Below are positions 1 to 9,196 of a stretch of DNA of 64,000 nt, one piece after another; position 1 is the first letter of the stretch, and every line of letters begins with the position of its first letter. Source of the DNA: Candidatus Faecalibacterium gallistercoris (GTDB lineage Bacteria; Bacillota; Clostridia; Oscillospirales; Ruminococcaceae); assembly GCA_019116585.1 (NCBI GenBank), contig DXBJ01000029.1, positions 1 through 64,000 on the forward strand, read 5' to 3'. Below the pieces are notes generated by a model. It was not told the origin of the DNA. It searched no databases and saw nothing but the letters and a program-made list of their open reading frames with translations. The position numbers were made by a program, and so were the translations under genes.

Positions 1-17
1 GTATCCCCCTGGGGACA

Positions 18-78
18 AAATTGAGCGCTGAACCGCGCACTCGGCCTTGCGGCCTCGCACACTCTCAGCGCTCAATTT
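18..78. repeat. 14-bp perfect inverted repeat (AAATTGAGCGCTGA / TCAGCGCTCAATTT) enclosing an inner GGCC hairpin
   Basis: Arms at 18-31 and 65-78 read directly from the sequence. Confidence 0.7.
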
Positions 79-88
79 CCCTGTATGT

Positions 89-129
89 GTCCCGTCCATC
101 CGCACATGTCGGCTGGACGGGACTTTTTT
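89..129 (+). terminator. Rho-independent terminator
   Basis: GTCCCGTCCA...TGGACGGGAC stem followed by a T run. Confidence 0.8.
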
Positions 130-138
130 GACGGTCTG

Positions 139-167
139 CGAGACTTCCCCGGAAGTCTCGATTTTTT
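139..167 (+). terminator. Second tandem Rho-independent terminator
   Basis: CGAGACTTCC-CC-GGAAGTCTCG followed by ATTTTTTG. Confidence 0.8.
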
Positions 168-362
168 GTGCGTTTTTGTGCGGTCCGCCGGGGCAGCGGG
201 GCCGCCCTGCGGCCATGGCACAGAGCGCTGGCGCCGTCCGCGCCAGCCTTGCTTTTTCCTGGATTTTTGCAAAAAGGACTATAGTCCCGGCCCGCCCTGT
301 GGTAGAATAGGGGCGAAAGACGGCGCAGGGGCGGCCGTCCACGGCCCCACAGGAGGAAGATC

Positions 363-1496
363 ATGAACCAATATTTTGAAGTGATCCAGCAGGCGATGAT
401 CCTTTACCCGGTCATCGTGGTGCTGGTCACCATCCCGTACATCGCCTGGAACTACCACAAATACGGCTCGGTGCTCAGCCTGCGGGTGCTGATCGTCTAT
501 TCCTTTATCCTGTACCTGCTCTGCGTGTACTGCCTGGTGATCCTGCCCCTGCCCTCGCCGGAGGAGGCCTCCCTCCTCCACGGGCGCCGGATGCAGCTGA
601 CCCCCTTTGCCTTTGTGGGGGCGGTGATCCGGCAGGCCGGGATCGTGCCGGGGGACCCGGCCACCTGGCGCAGGATCCCCAGCAGCAGCTCTTTTTGGAC
701 CACCCTGTTCAACCTGTTCATGACCCTGCCCTTCGGGGTGTATCTGCGGTACTATTTTTGCTGCGGGTGGAAAAAGACCCTGGGCCTGGCCTTTGGGCTT
801 TCGCTGTTCTGCGAGCTGACCCAGCTCAGCGGGCTGTACTTCCTGTACCCCGGCAGCTACCGCCTGTTCGATGTGGACGATCTGATCGCCAACACCGCGG
901 GCAGCATGGTGGGCTATGCCCTGGCGGGGCCGCTGGAGATGCTCCTGCCCAGCCGGCAGGAGCTGGACGCGGCCAGCTTCCAGCGGGGGACCGAAGTCTC
1001 CTTCCCCCGGCGGGTGTTCTCCTTCGGGGTCGATCTGGTGTGCGTGGAGCTGCTGTCCCTGGCGCTGGGCGGGGCGTCGGCCCTGCTGGGGGCCGCGCTG
1101 CCATCGCTGGCCGGCCCGGTGCTCTTTTGGGCCTATTTCGCCCTGGTGCCCCTGGCCTGGCAGGGCCGGACCCCCGGCAAGCGCCTGACCCGCCAGCGCA
1201 TCGTCCATACGGGGGGCGGCCCCGCCCGGCCCTACCAATACGCCCTGCGGTACGGCCTGCTGCTGCTGGGGCTGTGGGGCGCGCCCCGGGCCCTGAATGC
1301 CCTGGTGGACTTGGGCGCCGAAGTGGGGGTGCTCAACGGGCTGGCCGGCTTTGTGCTGTGGCTGATCCTGTCCGGGGGGTATTTGTTCTATCTGTTCTAC
1401 GCTGCGCTGATGATGGCCTTCCACCGCCCCCTCTACTACGAAAAATGGTCCCGCACCGAGACCGTCAGCACGGTGGAAGGGCAGGGCGAGTCTTAG
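363..1496 (+). CDS. VanZ family / RDD domain membrane protein
   Basis: 377-aa ORF with RBS (aggaggaagatc); multiple TM segments, VanZ-like N-terminal half and RDD-like C-terminal half. Confidence 0.75.
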   Translation: MNQYFEVIQQAMILYPVIVVLVTIPYIAWNYHKYGSVLSLRVLIVYSFILYLLCVYCLVILPLPSPEEASLLHGRRMQLTPFAFVGAVIRQAGIVPGDPATWRRIPSSSSFWTTLFNLFMTLPFGVYLRYYFCCGWKKTLGLAFGLSLFCELTQLSGLYFLYPGSYRLFDVDDLIANTAGSMVGYALAGPLEMLLPSRQELDAASFQRGTEVSFPRRVFSFGVDLVCVELLSLALGGASALLGAALPSLAGPVLFWAYFALVPLAWQGRTPGKRLTRQRIVHTGGGPARPYQYALRYGLLLLGLWGAPRALNALVDLGAEVGVLNGLAGFVLWLILSGGYLFYLFYAALMMAFHRPLYYEKWSRTETVSTVEGQGES

Positions 1497-1567
1497 GGGG
1501 TATCTGAAAACGCTTCACACGGCCCCATTCTACCAGAAAGGCGCGTCTGCCGCGTTGCATTCCACCA
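1495..1567 (+). mobile_element. Truncated copy of the 164-bp MITE-like element (left end only)
   Basis: AGGGGGTATCTGAAAACGC...CATTCTACCAGAAAGGCGCGTCTGCCGCGTTGCATTC matches the left end of the copy at 59771; the right terminal repeat is absent. Confidence 0.65.
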
Positions 1568-1706
1568 AAGCAGCCGCCCCGGCACGCCCTGAGCCCCCGC
1601 AGCCTTCGCGGCGGATTTAACATTTCTGCAACAAAACGCAAACAGACCGCCAATCATCCGGCGGTATGCTGAAAAGACAAAGCGCGGTGCAGGGTTTCAG
1701 TCTGCC

Positions 1707-1820
1707 ATGACCGCCGGCACCGCGGCGGCAGCCTGCGGGCTGGTGCTGGGGCTGGCTCTTTTCATGATAGGTTCCGCCGGCCGGCGGCTGCGGCGCTTTG
1801 ACAGGGAGGATCGGATATGA
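1707..1820 (+). CDS. 37-aa single-TM small protein, or C-terminal remnant of a membrane protein
   Basis: [37 protein letters not shown]; its stop overlaps the response regulator ATG. Confidence 0.35.
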   Translation: MTAGTAAAACGLVLGLALFMIGSAGRRLRRFDREDRI

Positions 1821-2488
1821 TACACATTCTGGTTTTGGAGGACGACGTCAAGCTCAATCAGGTGGTCTGCACCTACCTCAATGACAGCGGCTTTGCGGCC
1901 AAAGGCTGCCTGGATGCCAACAGCGCCTACGACGAGCTGTACAGCCGCCTGTACGACCTCATCATCTCGGACATCATGATGCCGGGGGTGGACGGGTTCG
2001 AGTTTGCCCGGACGGTGCGGAAGATCAACCGGCACATCCCCATTCTGTTCATGTCGGCGCGGGACGATCTGTCCGCCAAGCAGAAGGGGTTCCAGCTTGG
2101 CATCGACGACTACATGGTCAAGCCCATCGACCTGAGCGAGCTGGTGCTGCGGGTGCGGGCGCTTTTGCGCCGGGCCAACATCGAGGCCGAGCGGAAAATC
2201 ACGGTGGGCAACCTGGTGCTGGACGCCGACGGCCTGACGGCCGAGGTGGACGGGGAGGAGATCCCCGTCACCACGCGGGAGTTCCATATCCTGTTCAAGC
2301 TGTTGTCCTACCCCAAAAAGACCTTTTCACGCGCCCAGCTGATGGATGAGTTCTGGGAGATGGGCAGCGACACCGGCCTGCGGGCGGTGGACGTCTACAT
2401 CACCAAACTCCGGGATAAATTCTCGGCCTGCGACGGCTTTGAGATCAAGACCGTCCGGGGCCTGGGCTACAAGGCGGTGCTGAAATGA
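1817..2488 (+). CDS. OmpR/PhoB-family response regulator
   Basis: Receiver domain (LEDDVKL...DIMMPGVDG...[17 protein letters not shown]) plus winged-helix DNA-binding domain. Confidence 0.92.
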   Translation: MIHILVLEDDVKLNQVVCTYLNDSGFAAKGCLDANSAYDELYSRLYDLIISDIMMPGVDGFEFARTVRKINRHIPILFMSARDDLSAKQKGFQLGIDDYMVKPIDLSELVLRVRALLRRANIEAERKITVGNLVLDADGLTAEVDGEEIPVTTREFHILFKLLSYPKKTFSRAQLMDEFWEMGSDTGLRAVDVYITKLRDKFSACDGFEIKTVRGLGYKAVLK

Positions 2489-3576
2489 AGCAGGTGGAAA
2501 ACAGCGTCTATGGTCCGGTGCGGGTCAGCCGGTTCCCCGTCTCCCAGTTTTTTCTGTTCTTTGGAGGGGGGCTGCTGGCGTCGGGCATCCACATGGGGCT
2601 GCTCACGCTGATGGACGAGGTGGACGCTGCCGACCTGATCCAGGTCACAGTGCCCATCCTCTACTGGGCCGCCGTCTCCCTGGGGCTGACCCTGCTGACC
2701 CGCCGCTGTATGCGGGAGACCTTTGAAAAGCCGGTGCAGGAGCTGGCCGCGGCCACCCGGAAGGTGGCGGAGGGGGATTTCTCGATCTATGTGCCGCCCC
2801 TCCACACCGCGGACCGGTACGACTACCTGGATGTGATGATCCTGGATTTCAACAAGATGGTGGCCGAGCTGGGGAGCGTCGAGACCCTCAAGACGGATTT
2901 TTTTGCGAACGTCTCCCACGAGATCAAGACGCCCCTTGCCGTGATCCAGAACACCGCCCAGCTGCTGAAGAGCAGGTCCCTCCCTCCGGAGCAGCGGGAG
3001 GAATATGTGGACACTATCGAGAAATACGCCCATCGCCTGGCCGACCTCATCACCAACATCCTCAAGCTGAACAAGCTGGAAAAACAGACGATCCAGCCCA
3101 GGGCGGAGCCCTACGACCTGACCGCCCAGCTGGCCGACTGCGCCCTGCTCTTTGAGAGCCGCTGGGAGGAAAAGGGCATCGACTTCGAGGCCGACTTCGA
3201 GGACCAGGCCGTGATCCAGGCCGACCCCAGCCTGCTGGAGCTGGTGTGGAACAACCTGCTCTCCAACGCCATCAAGTTCACCCCGCCGGGCGGGACGGTG
3301 GCGCTGCGCCAGACCTCCACGCCGGACGCCATCCAGGTGACGGTGGCGGACACCGGCCGCGGCATGAGCGAGGAGACCATGCAGCACATCTTCGACAAAT
3401 TCTACCAGGGAGACACCTCCCACGCCGCCGAGGGCAACGGCCTTGGCCTGGCGCTGGTGCTGCGCATCCTGCAGATGACAGGAGGCTCCATCTCGGTGGA
3501 GAGCGCCCTGGGCAAGGGCAGCGCCTTCACGGTGCGTCTGCCCAGAAAACAGGAAGGAGGACCAGACCATGCGTGA
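2485..3576 (+). CDS. Sensor histidine kinase
   Basis: Two TM segments, H-box [14 protein letters not shown]-box [13 protein letters not shown]-boxes DTGRGM and GNGLGLALV; overlaps the upstream RR. Confidence 0.92.
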   Translation: MKQVENSVYGPVRVSRFPVSQFFLFFGGGLLASGIHMGLLTLMDEVDAADLIQVTVPILYWAAVSLGLTLLTRRCMRETFEKPVQELAAATRKVAEGDFSIYVPPLHTADRYDYLDVMILDFNKMVAELGSVETLKTDFFANVSHEIKTPLAVIQNTAQLLKSRSLPPEQREEYVDTIEKYAHRLADLITNILKLNKLEKQTIQPRAEPYDLTAQLADCALLFESRWEEKGIDFEADFEDQAVIQADPSLLELVWNNLLSNAIKFTPPGGTVALRQTSTPDAIQVTVADTGRGMSEETMQHIFDKFYQGDTSHAAEGNGLGLALVLRILQMTGGSISVESALGKGSAFTVRLPRKQEGGPDHA

Positions 3577-4102
3577 GCTCCGGGAGGACAGTGCGCCCTA
3601 TGTGGGCTACGACTACAAGGAGATCCCGGCAAACGCCGACAAGACCCCCCTCTATCTGGACGGCTACGAGAGCTTTGGCTGGGTATTGGAGGAGCGCCCC
3701 GGCACCCAGCCCCTGAAAAACAAGGGGAAACTGGTGCTCCGCCGGGACCGGAAGATCGTCAACAAGATGGAGCTGACCCGGCTGCAGCGCCACTTCGAGG
3801 CCTGCCTGCGGGAGCTGGACCAGCTGGAAGAGTCCCGCACCGCCCGGGCGCGGATCTGCGCGGTGATGACAGGCATTCTGGGCACCGCCTTCCTGGCCGG
3901 GTCCACCTTTGCAGTGACCCACCAGCCGCCCATGGTAGCCCTGATGGTGGTGCTGGCCGTGCCGGGGTTTGCAGGGTGGATCGCGCCCTGGTTTTTGTAC
4001 CGGGCCATGGTCCGCCGCCGCGCCCAGGTGGTGGACAAACTGGTGGAACAGAAATACGACGAGATCTACGATCTCTGTGCAAAAGGGCACAGCCTGCTTT
4101 AA
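3569..4102 (+). CDS. Conserved hypothetical protein with two TM segments, in operon with the TCS
   Basis: 177-aa ORF overlapping the HK stop. Confidence 0.7.
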   Translation: MRELREDSAPYVGYDYKEIPANADKTPLYLDGYESFGWVLEERPGTQPLKNKGKLVLRRDRKIVNKMELTRLQRHFEACLRELDQLEESRTARARICAVMTGILGTAFLAGSTFAVTHQPPMVALMVVLAVPGFAGWIAPWFLYRAMVRRRAQVVDKLVEQKYDEIYDLCAKGHSLL

Positions 4103-4422
4103 AGCGGCCTGCGCCTTTTGCGGCCTGCGGCCCGCGGACACTTCGTGCCCGGCGGGCTTTTTATTTTACTCTAACGCAAGGCAAATAAAACGGTAACACG
4201 GAGCTGGTATCCTGTCGCCGGTGAAACGCGAAACGGGCGGAGCTGTACCTGCCCAACCAGCTCTGGGCCGAGCTGACCGCCAGCCGGCAGGCCGTGCGGC
4301 TGCAATGGGACCCGGTTTGAAATTTTAACAATTCTCAAACCCGGGCACAACAAAACCCCAACAGCAGCGGTGTAGAATCCATCTTGCAAACGGGGAAAAC
4401 AAACGCAAAGGAGGAAAACGCG

Positions 4423-4530
4423 ATGGACAAAAAGAAGCTCTTGTGGGCCGCGCTTGCGGCAACGGCAGGCTGCGGCGCGGCGGCGGGCCTGTGGTGGTTT
4501 GCCAGGAACCGCCGCTGGGAAAGGAGATGA
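4423..4530 (+). CDS. 35-aa small single-TM protein (MDKKKLLWAALAATAGCGAAAGLWWFARNRRWERR)
   Basis: Strong RBS (aaaggagga) and ATGA overlap with the next gene; below the ORF-track length cutoff. Confidence 0.65.
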   Translation: MDKKKLLWAALAATAGCGAAAGLWWFARNRRWERR

Positions 4531-4841
4531 CCCGCATGGCTTACCGTTTGAAGCCGGGCAAGCTGGGGCGGAAGGCGATGGCCGCCTACGACAAGGTGCA
4601 GAGGGCTTTCGTCGACCGCTTTCTGGAAAAAGACCCCGACAGCCCCTCGGGCTACGCCCTCAGGACCGGCGAGACCGGCCGCAAAGCGGCCGCCGCCTAC
4701 CAGGCGATCGAGGACCATGTCGTGGGCGCATACAAGAAGGTCGAGACGGCCTTTGTAGACGCTTTTTTGGAAGAAACAGACCCTTCGCCCAAGACGGCGG
4801 AGGGGCAACAGCAAACAGGAGGAAATCATGAAAAAGAGTAA
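4527..4841 (+). CDS. 104-aa small protein with two copies of an AYxKVxxAFVDxFLE motif
   Basis: In-frame start MTRMAYRL after GGAGATG; AYDKVQRAFVDRFLEKD and AYKKVETAFVDAFLEET. Confidence 0.65.
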   Translation: MTRMAYRLKPGKLGRKAMAAYDKVQRAFVDRFLEKDPDSPSGYALRTGETGRKAAAAYQAIEDHVVGAYKKVETAFVDAFLEETDPSPKTAEGQQQTGGNHEKE

Positions 4842-5199
4842 TTTTGTCGCCCTGATCCTGGGCACCGTCGGCTGTGTGTTCTTTGCATTGGGGATGTGTA
4901 TGTGCCTGATCCAGGAGTGGGGGGTATCCCGCCAGGGTATCGTCTGCGGCGCGGCAGGGCTTGTGGTCCTGCTGGCCGACCTGCTGATCTGGCGCAAAAT
5001 GGAGGGCAAGGCCCCCATCGTCGTCAGCCCCAGGACGCTGGGCCTGGTGGCGCTGGGCGTGGCCGGCGCTCTGCTCCTGGGGGTCGGCATGTGCCTGTCG
5101 ATGGTCTTTGGCAAGCTGGTGGCCGGCATTGTGGTGGGCCTGATCGGGATCGTGGCCCTGCTGCTGCTGATCCCCCTGGCCAAAGGCCTGAAGGATTGA
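4828..5199 (+). CDS. Small polytopic membrane protein (about 4 TM)
   Basis: 123-aa hydrophobic ORF, RBS aggagg, overlaps the preceding gene. Confidence 0.75.
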   Translation: MKKSNFVALILGTVGCVFFALGMCMCLIQEWGVSRQGIVCGAAGLVVLLADLLIWRKMEGKAPIVVSPRTLGLVALGVAGALLLGVGMCLSMVFGKLVAGIVVGLIGIVALLLLIPLAKGLKD

Positions 5200-5292
5200 G
5201 CCCCCGTTCTGCAAAGGGGCGGCCCGAAGGCCCGCTCCGCTTCCCCTGCCCAAACAACGATCCAACCAAATGCGTAAAAAGGAGAAAAAACC

Positions 5293-5586
5293 ATGTCTGC
5301 ACAGATGAAACTTCCCGCCAGCCACACCGCCCTGCATGAGGACGAAATGATGTACACGACCGGCGGCGCAGCCGTCGATACCGTCGCCAGGGCCGTGGTG
5401 GCCGTAGGCGGGGCCGCAGCCCTCCTGGTGGTGGGCGGCGTGGCGGCCCGGGCCATCCTGAGCGTTTTCGGGGGGCAGGGCGGCCTGGCCGGCGCCATCG
5501 AGGACAGCGTTGCCGCCGGCCAGAACTTCATCGACGGCGCGCTGGCCGCCGGCCGGAACTTCCTGAACAGCCTGATGGGCCTGTAA
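5293..5586 (+). CDS. Candidate double-glycine leader peptide (bacteriocin-like precursor)
   Basis: RBS aaggag; leader ...ALHEDEMMYTTGG followed by a Gly/Ala-rich hydrophobic segment. Confidence 0.6.
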   Translation: MSAQMKLPASHTALHEDEMMYTTGGAAVDTVARAVVAVGGAAALLVVGGVAARAILSVFGGQGGLAGAIEDSVAAGQNFIDGALAAGRNFLNSLMGL

Positions 5587-5644
5587 AGCGGCCTTTCCGG
5601 ACAAATTGCCGCCCTCTTCCTACCTTGCTGCATAGCGTCAAAAA

Positions 5645-5683
5645 GGTCCCGGCCGGACACGTTGTCCAGCCGGGACCTTTTTT
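5645..5683 (+). terminator. Rho-independent terminator (shared by convergent genes)
   Basis: GGTCCCGGC...GCCGGGACC followed by TTTTTT; A run on the opposite side. Confidence 0.85.
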
Positions 5684-5737
5684 GGTTTGCCTGGCCCGGG
5701 GCCGGTTGGCCTCAGGATTTCGGAGCGGGGGCGCGGA

Positions 5738-8098
5738 TCAGTGGGTCCCGTTTGCGGGGGCGTCGATCTTTTCCAGCTGGATGTCGTCGATGCAGATGCG
5801 GTGCAGCTGGGTGATCGGCTCGTTTGCCACGGCACCCATCGAGATGCTCAGAACGGCCTGCTCGTCGGTGGGCCAGTTCATCTGGAAGGTGACGGCGTAG
5901 GTCTGGTAGTCTGCGCCGAGGGTGACGATCTCCTCGCCGGAGTAGGGCGTCCAGTCGTCGTCGGCCGAACCGTCCCGCTGAATGGCGAACATCAGTTTGC
6001 GGTCAAGGTTCGACTTGGCTTTGAAGGAGAGGCGGTACCACTGGCCCTCCTCCAGCTCGACGCCGTTTTGTTTGAGCTGGATCTTCCAGGCGGCGTCGCC
6101 GGTGTTGCGGATGGTGATGTCAGCGGCGTTGGGCTCGTTCAGGCTGTCCACCACATAGTCCACGTCCGAAGGGGTGTAGGCGTAGAGTTCGTAGCCTGCA
6201 AAGCCGGCGTTGAAGCTGCCGTTTTTGATAAGGCTGTCCTCTTCCAGACGAACGTTGTCGATGTAGTAGGTGCCGGGCGCCTGGATGACGAAGGCGATGT
6301 CGTTGCCGCTCTGTTCGCCGAGGGTCAGCTTGTAGTCATAAGCCGTCTCGCAGCCGTCCAGCGTCGCCTGCAGGGTCTGGCCGGCGGCGCGCACCAGGAT
6401 CTCGCGGCCGGCGGGGCCTTCGGCGTCAAAGCTGAGGGCGTAGCTGCCCGCCGTCAGGGCCAGATCTTTCTGGTAGACGATCACCGGGTTGAGGGGCGAA
6501 GTCAGCGCACCGGCCTTGATTTCCAGGCGGCGGACGTTGTCCTCATTGGTGACGCTGACCTTCGAGCCGGGCAGGGCCCAGCGGCTCCAGAAGCCCAGGC
6601 GGCCTTCGCCCTCCTGGAAGCTGCCGTTGTAGACGTAGTTGCCGTCGGCCAGGACAGTTTTTGCGGGGTTGTCGAGGTCGGTCTGGCCGGTCTTGACCAC
6701 CCGCACATTGCGGAGGGTGACCCCTGCCGTCGACCCGGCTGCGCCCAGATTGAACTCCAGCCGGCCATTGGGGTCGTCGTCATCGGTCATGGTGAAGGCA
6801 TAGGTATAGGCTGCAGGCTCGGTACCCAGCTGGACGGCCGTGTCCTCCAGGTAACGCTTGTAGCCGCGGTCGGGAGCCGAGACTCCCACCTTTAGGGTGC
6901 GGGGCGCGTCGGCCCAGGCTTCGAAGGAGACTTGGTATTCTCCGCCCTTCTGCATGGGCAGATCCGGCTGGACCAGCTGGACGCTGTAATCCACCGTGCC
7001 GGCGTTCGCCGTGTCGATGCGGAGCGTACCGCCGCCCACAGACGCTGCGGCCTCGCCGCCCAGGGTGGTGAGGAAGGTCCAGCCTTCGCTGTCCGTCAGG
7101 CTCTCCGCGGCGGCAAAGTCGCCGTTGACGATGTAGTTGCCGCTGGCGTCCGGCTCCCGCAGGATCACCGTCTTTTCCGGCTTATGGACGTCCTCGTCGT
7201 AATGGTCCTTCTGGTAGACGCGGACGTAATCGATATAAAAGGCGGCATTTGCGATGTCGGTGGTCTCGTCGGGGTTGCCCGGCCAGTTGCCGCCCACCGC
7301 CAGGTTGAGGATGATGTAGAAGGGCTGGTCAAAGGGGGCGGGATAGGTGATCTCTCCCTGGCCCTCGGTGGCAGAATACCAGTCGTTCTCGGTGTGGATC
7401 ATCCGGCCGTCCACATACCAGCTGATCCGGCCGGGTTCCCACTCGACCGCAAAGGTGTGGTATTCGTCCGAGAAGCTGCCCTCGGTCAGGGTGCATCCGG
7501 CCTGGCTTTGGCTGTGGGGGTTGCCATAGTGCAGCGTACCATACGAGCGGGTGGTATCGTTGCCCAGCACTTCCATGATGTCGATCTCGCCGCAGCGGGG
7601 CCACTGTCCATAGAGGTTCTCGTTGGTGGGCATCATCCAGAAGGCGGGCAGGAAACCCTGTCCTGCGGGCACCTTGGCGCGGGCTTCAAAAATACCGTAT
7701 TTGAAGTCGTGCTTGTTCTGGGTGTTCACCCGGCCGGAGGTGTAGCTGACGGTCCCGTCGGCGCTGCGGGTCTCCACCGGTTTGAGGACCAGCTTGCCGT
7801 CCTCCAGATAGATGTTTTCAGGGCTGTCCACATAGGATTGCAGCTCGTTGTTGACCCAGCCCGGCTCGTGCAGCTCGACATTCCAGTCCTCCCGGTTGAG
7901 GGTCGTTCCGTCGAACGTATCCTCCCAGCGAAGGGTATATCCCTCGTAGGACAGGGTCTGCGCTGCCTGATTCGTTTCCATTGCCGGTACCTCCTTTGGG
8001 GCGGGGGCGGCTGAAGCCGCTGGCGCCGCGGTGGGCAGCAGGCCCCCCGCGAGCACAGCGGCGGCCGCAGCTGCCAACAGTTGTCGTTTGCGGATCAA
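5738..8098 (-). CDS. Secreted glycoside hydrolase family 16 (laminarinase/beta-glucanase-like) with C-terminal carbohydrate-binding-like modules
   Basis: Signal peptide; GH16 catalytic motif GEIDIMEVLGND; WEDTFDGTTLNREDWN; repeated CBM4/9-like modules; likely TTG start at 8098 after AAGGAGGA. Confidence 0.88.
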   Translation of the reverse strand: MIRKRQLLAAAAAAVLAGGLLPTAAPAASAAPAPKEVPAMETNQAAQTLSYEGYTLRWEDTFDGTTLNREDWNVELHEPGWVNNELQSYVDSPENIYLEDGKLVLKPVETRSADGTVSYTSGRVNTQNKHDFKYGIFEARAKVPAGQGFLPAFWMMPTNENLYGQWPRCGEIDIMEVLGNDTTRSYGTLHYGNPHSQSQAGCTLTEGSFSDEYHTFAVEWEPGRISWYVDGRMIHTENDWYSATEGQGEITYPAPFDQPFYIILNLAVGGNWPGNPDETTDIANAAFYIDYVRVYQKDHYDEDVHKPEKTVILREPDASGNYIVNGDFAAAESLTDSEGWTFLTTLGGEAAASVGGGTLRIDTANAGTVDYSVQLVQPDLPMQKGGEYQVSFEAWADAPRTLKVGVSAPDRGYKRYLEDTAVQLGTEPAAYTYAFTMTDDDDPNGRLEFNLGAAGSTAGVTLRNVRVVKTGQTDLDNPAKTVLADGNYVYNGSFQEGEGRLGFWSRWALPGSKVSVTNEDNVRRLEIKAGALTSPLNPVIVYQKDLALTAGSYALSFDAEGPAGREILVRAAGQTLQATLDGCETAYDYKLTLGEQSGNDIAFVIQAPGTYYIDNVRLEEDSLIKNGSFNAGFAGYELYAYTPSDVDYVVDSLNEPNAADITIRNTGDAAWKIQLKQNGVELEEGQWYRLSFKAKSNLDRKLMFAIQRDGSADDDWTPYSGEEIVTLGADYQTYAVTFQMNWPTDEQAVLSISMGAVANEPITQLHRICIDDIQLEKIDAPANGTH

Positions 8099-8227
8099 GA
8101 TGGACTCCTCCTTTTGTTCGTGCATATTGTATATAAATTCTACACAATTTGCAGACTGTTTTTATACTATAATCCTGTTTTTTCTATCGAATTCTTGTCC
8201 TGATTCCTGCGCTGCGAGGCAAAAACC

Positions 8228-8256
8228 TTGAGGAAAGCGCCGCCTCATGCTATAAT
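8228..8256 (+). promoter_or_regulatory. Sigma-A-type promoter for the AraC regulator
   Basis: TTGAGG - 17 bp - TATAAT. Confidence 0.75.
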
Positions 8257-8297
8257 GAATGTTGTCAGAGGGAAAAAAGCGGAAGGAGGAAACTGGG

Positions 8298-9095
8298 ATG
8301 AGCTACAAGGACGAATGGCTCGTGATCGAAGCCAACGACGACATTGACGAAACGGAACACCGCGAGCCGAGCGAAGAGCTCTTGTTTTACCGCGCCGTGG
8401 CCAACGGTGAAGTGGACACAGTGCGCAAGAACTGCGAGCAGGGCCGCTTTATGGACACCGACGGGGTGGGGGTCCTGTCCAAGGACCCGGTCACCAATTT
8501 GAAATACCATTTTGTGGTCACCACGGCTATGGTGACCCGGATGTGCAGGCAGTACGGCATGGAGCTGGAACAGGCCTTCCGGATGAGTGATTTTTACATC
8601 CAGAAGCTGGACGATATCCACTCGGTGGAGGAGATCAAGCACCTGCACGACGAGATGGTGATGGACTACGCCGAAAAGATGCGCCGCTACCACCACAACA
8701 ACACCAACTCCAAACACATCAACGCCTGCAAGGAATACATCTATTCCCACATCAAGGAGCGGATCACCATCGAGGACCTGGCAGACGTGCTGGGGGTGTC
8801 GGCCAGCTACCTGTCCCGGCTGTTCAAAAAAGAGACGGGCATCTCGGTCAGCGCCTACATCCGCAACCGGAAGATCGACATGGCCAAAAACCTGCTGCGC
8901 TTCGGCAATGATTCGATGATCGAGATCGCCAACCGGCTGGCCTTTTCATCCCAGAGCCATTTCATCCAGCAGTTCCGGGAGGTGGTGGGGATGACCCCCA
9001 AAAAATACCGGGACACCTACTATATGGTGGAGTGGAACGCCGAGCCTGCCCGCAGCCGCCGGGCCGCGAAACCAGCCCCGGAACAGACCGATTGA
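8298..9095 (+). CDS. AraC-family transcriptional regulator
   Basis: C-terminal double HTH (ITIEDLADVLGVSASYLSRLFKKETGISVSAYIRNRKIDMAKNLL); start after GGAGGAAACTGGG. Confidence 0.9.
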   Translation: MSYKDEWLVIEANDDIDETEHREPSEELLFYRAVANGEVDTVRKNCEQGRFMDTDGVGVLSKDPVTNLKYHFVVTTAMVTRMCRQYGMELEQAFRMSDFYIQKLDDIHSVEEIKHLHDEMVMDYAEKMRRYHHNNTNSKHINACKEYIYSHIKERITIEDLADVLGVSASYLSRLFKKETGISVSAYIRNRKIDMAKNLLRFGNDSMIEIANRLAFSSQSHFIQQFREVVGMTPKKYRDTYYMVEWNAEPARSRRAAKPAPEQTD

Positions 9096-9120
9096 ATCCA
9101 CGCCGAAGCATCGGACGCCA

Positions 9121-9173
9121 AAAACACCGCGAAGGCACAACCCTCATGGGGGCTGCGCCTTCGCGGTGTTTCT
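9121..9173. terminator. Bidirectional terminator between convergent genes
   Basis: AACACCGCGAAGGC...GCCTTCGCGGTGTT, 14-bp arms. Confidence 0.8.
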
Positions 9174-9196
9174 ATTGTGCAGACAGATCACATGGA

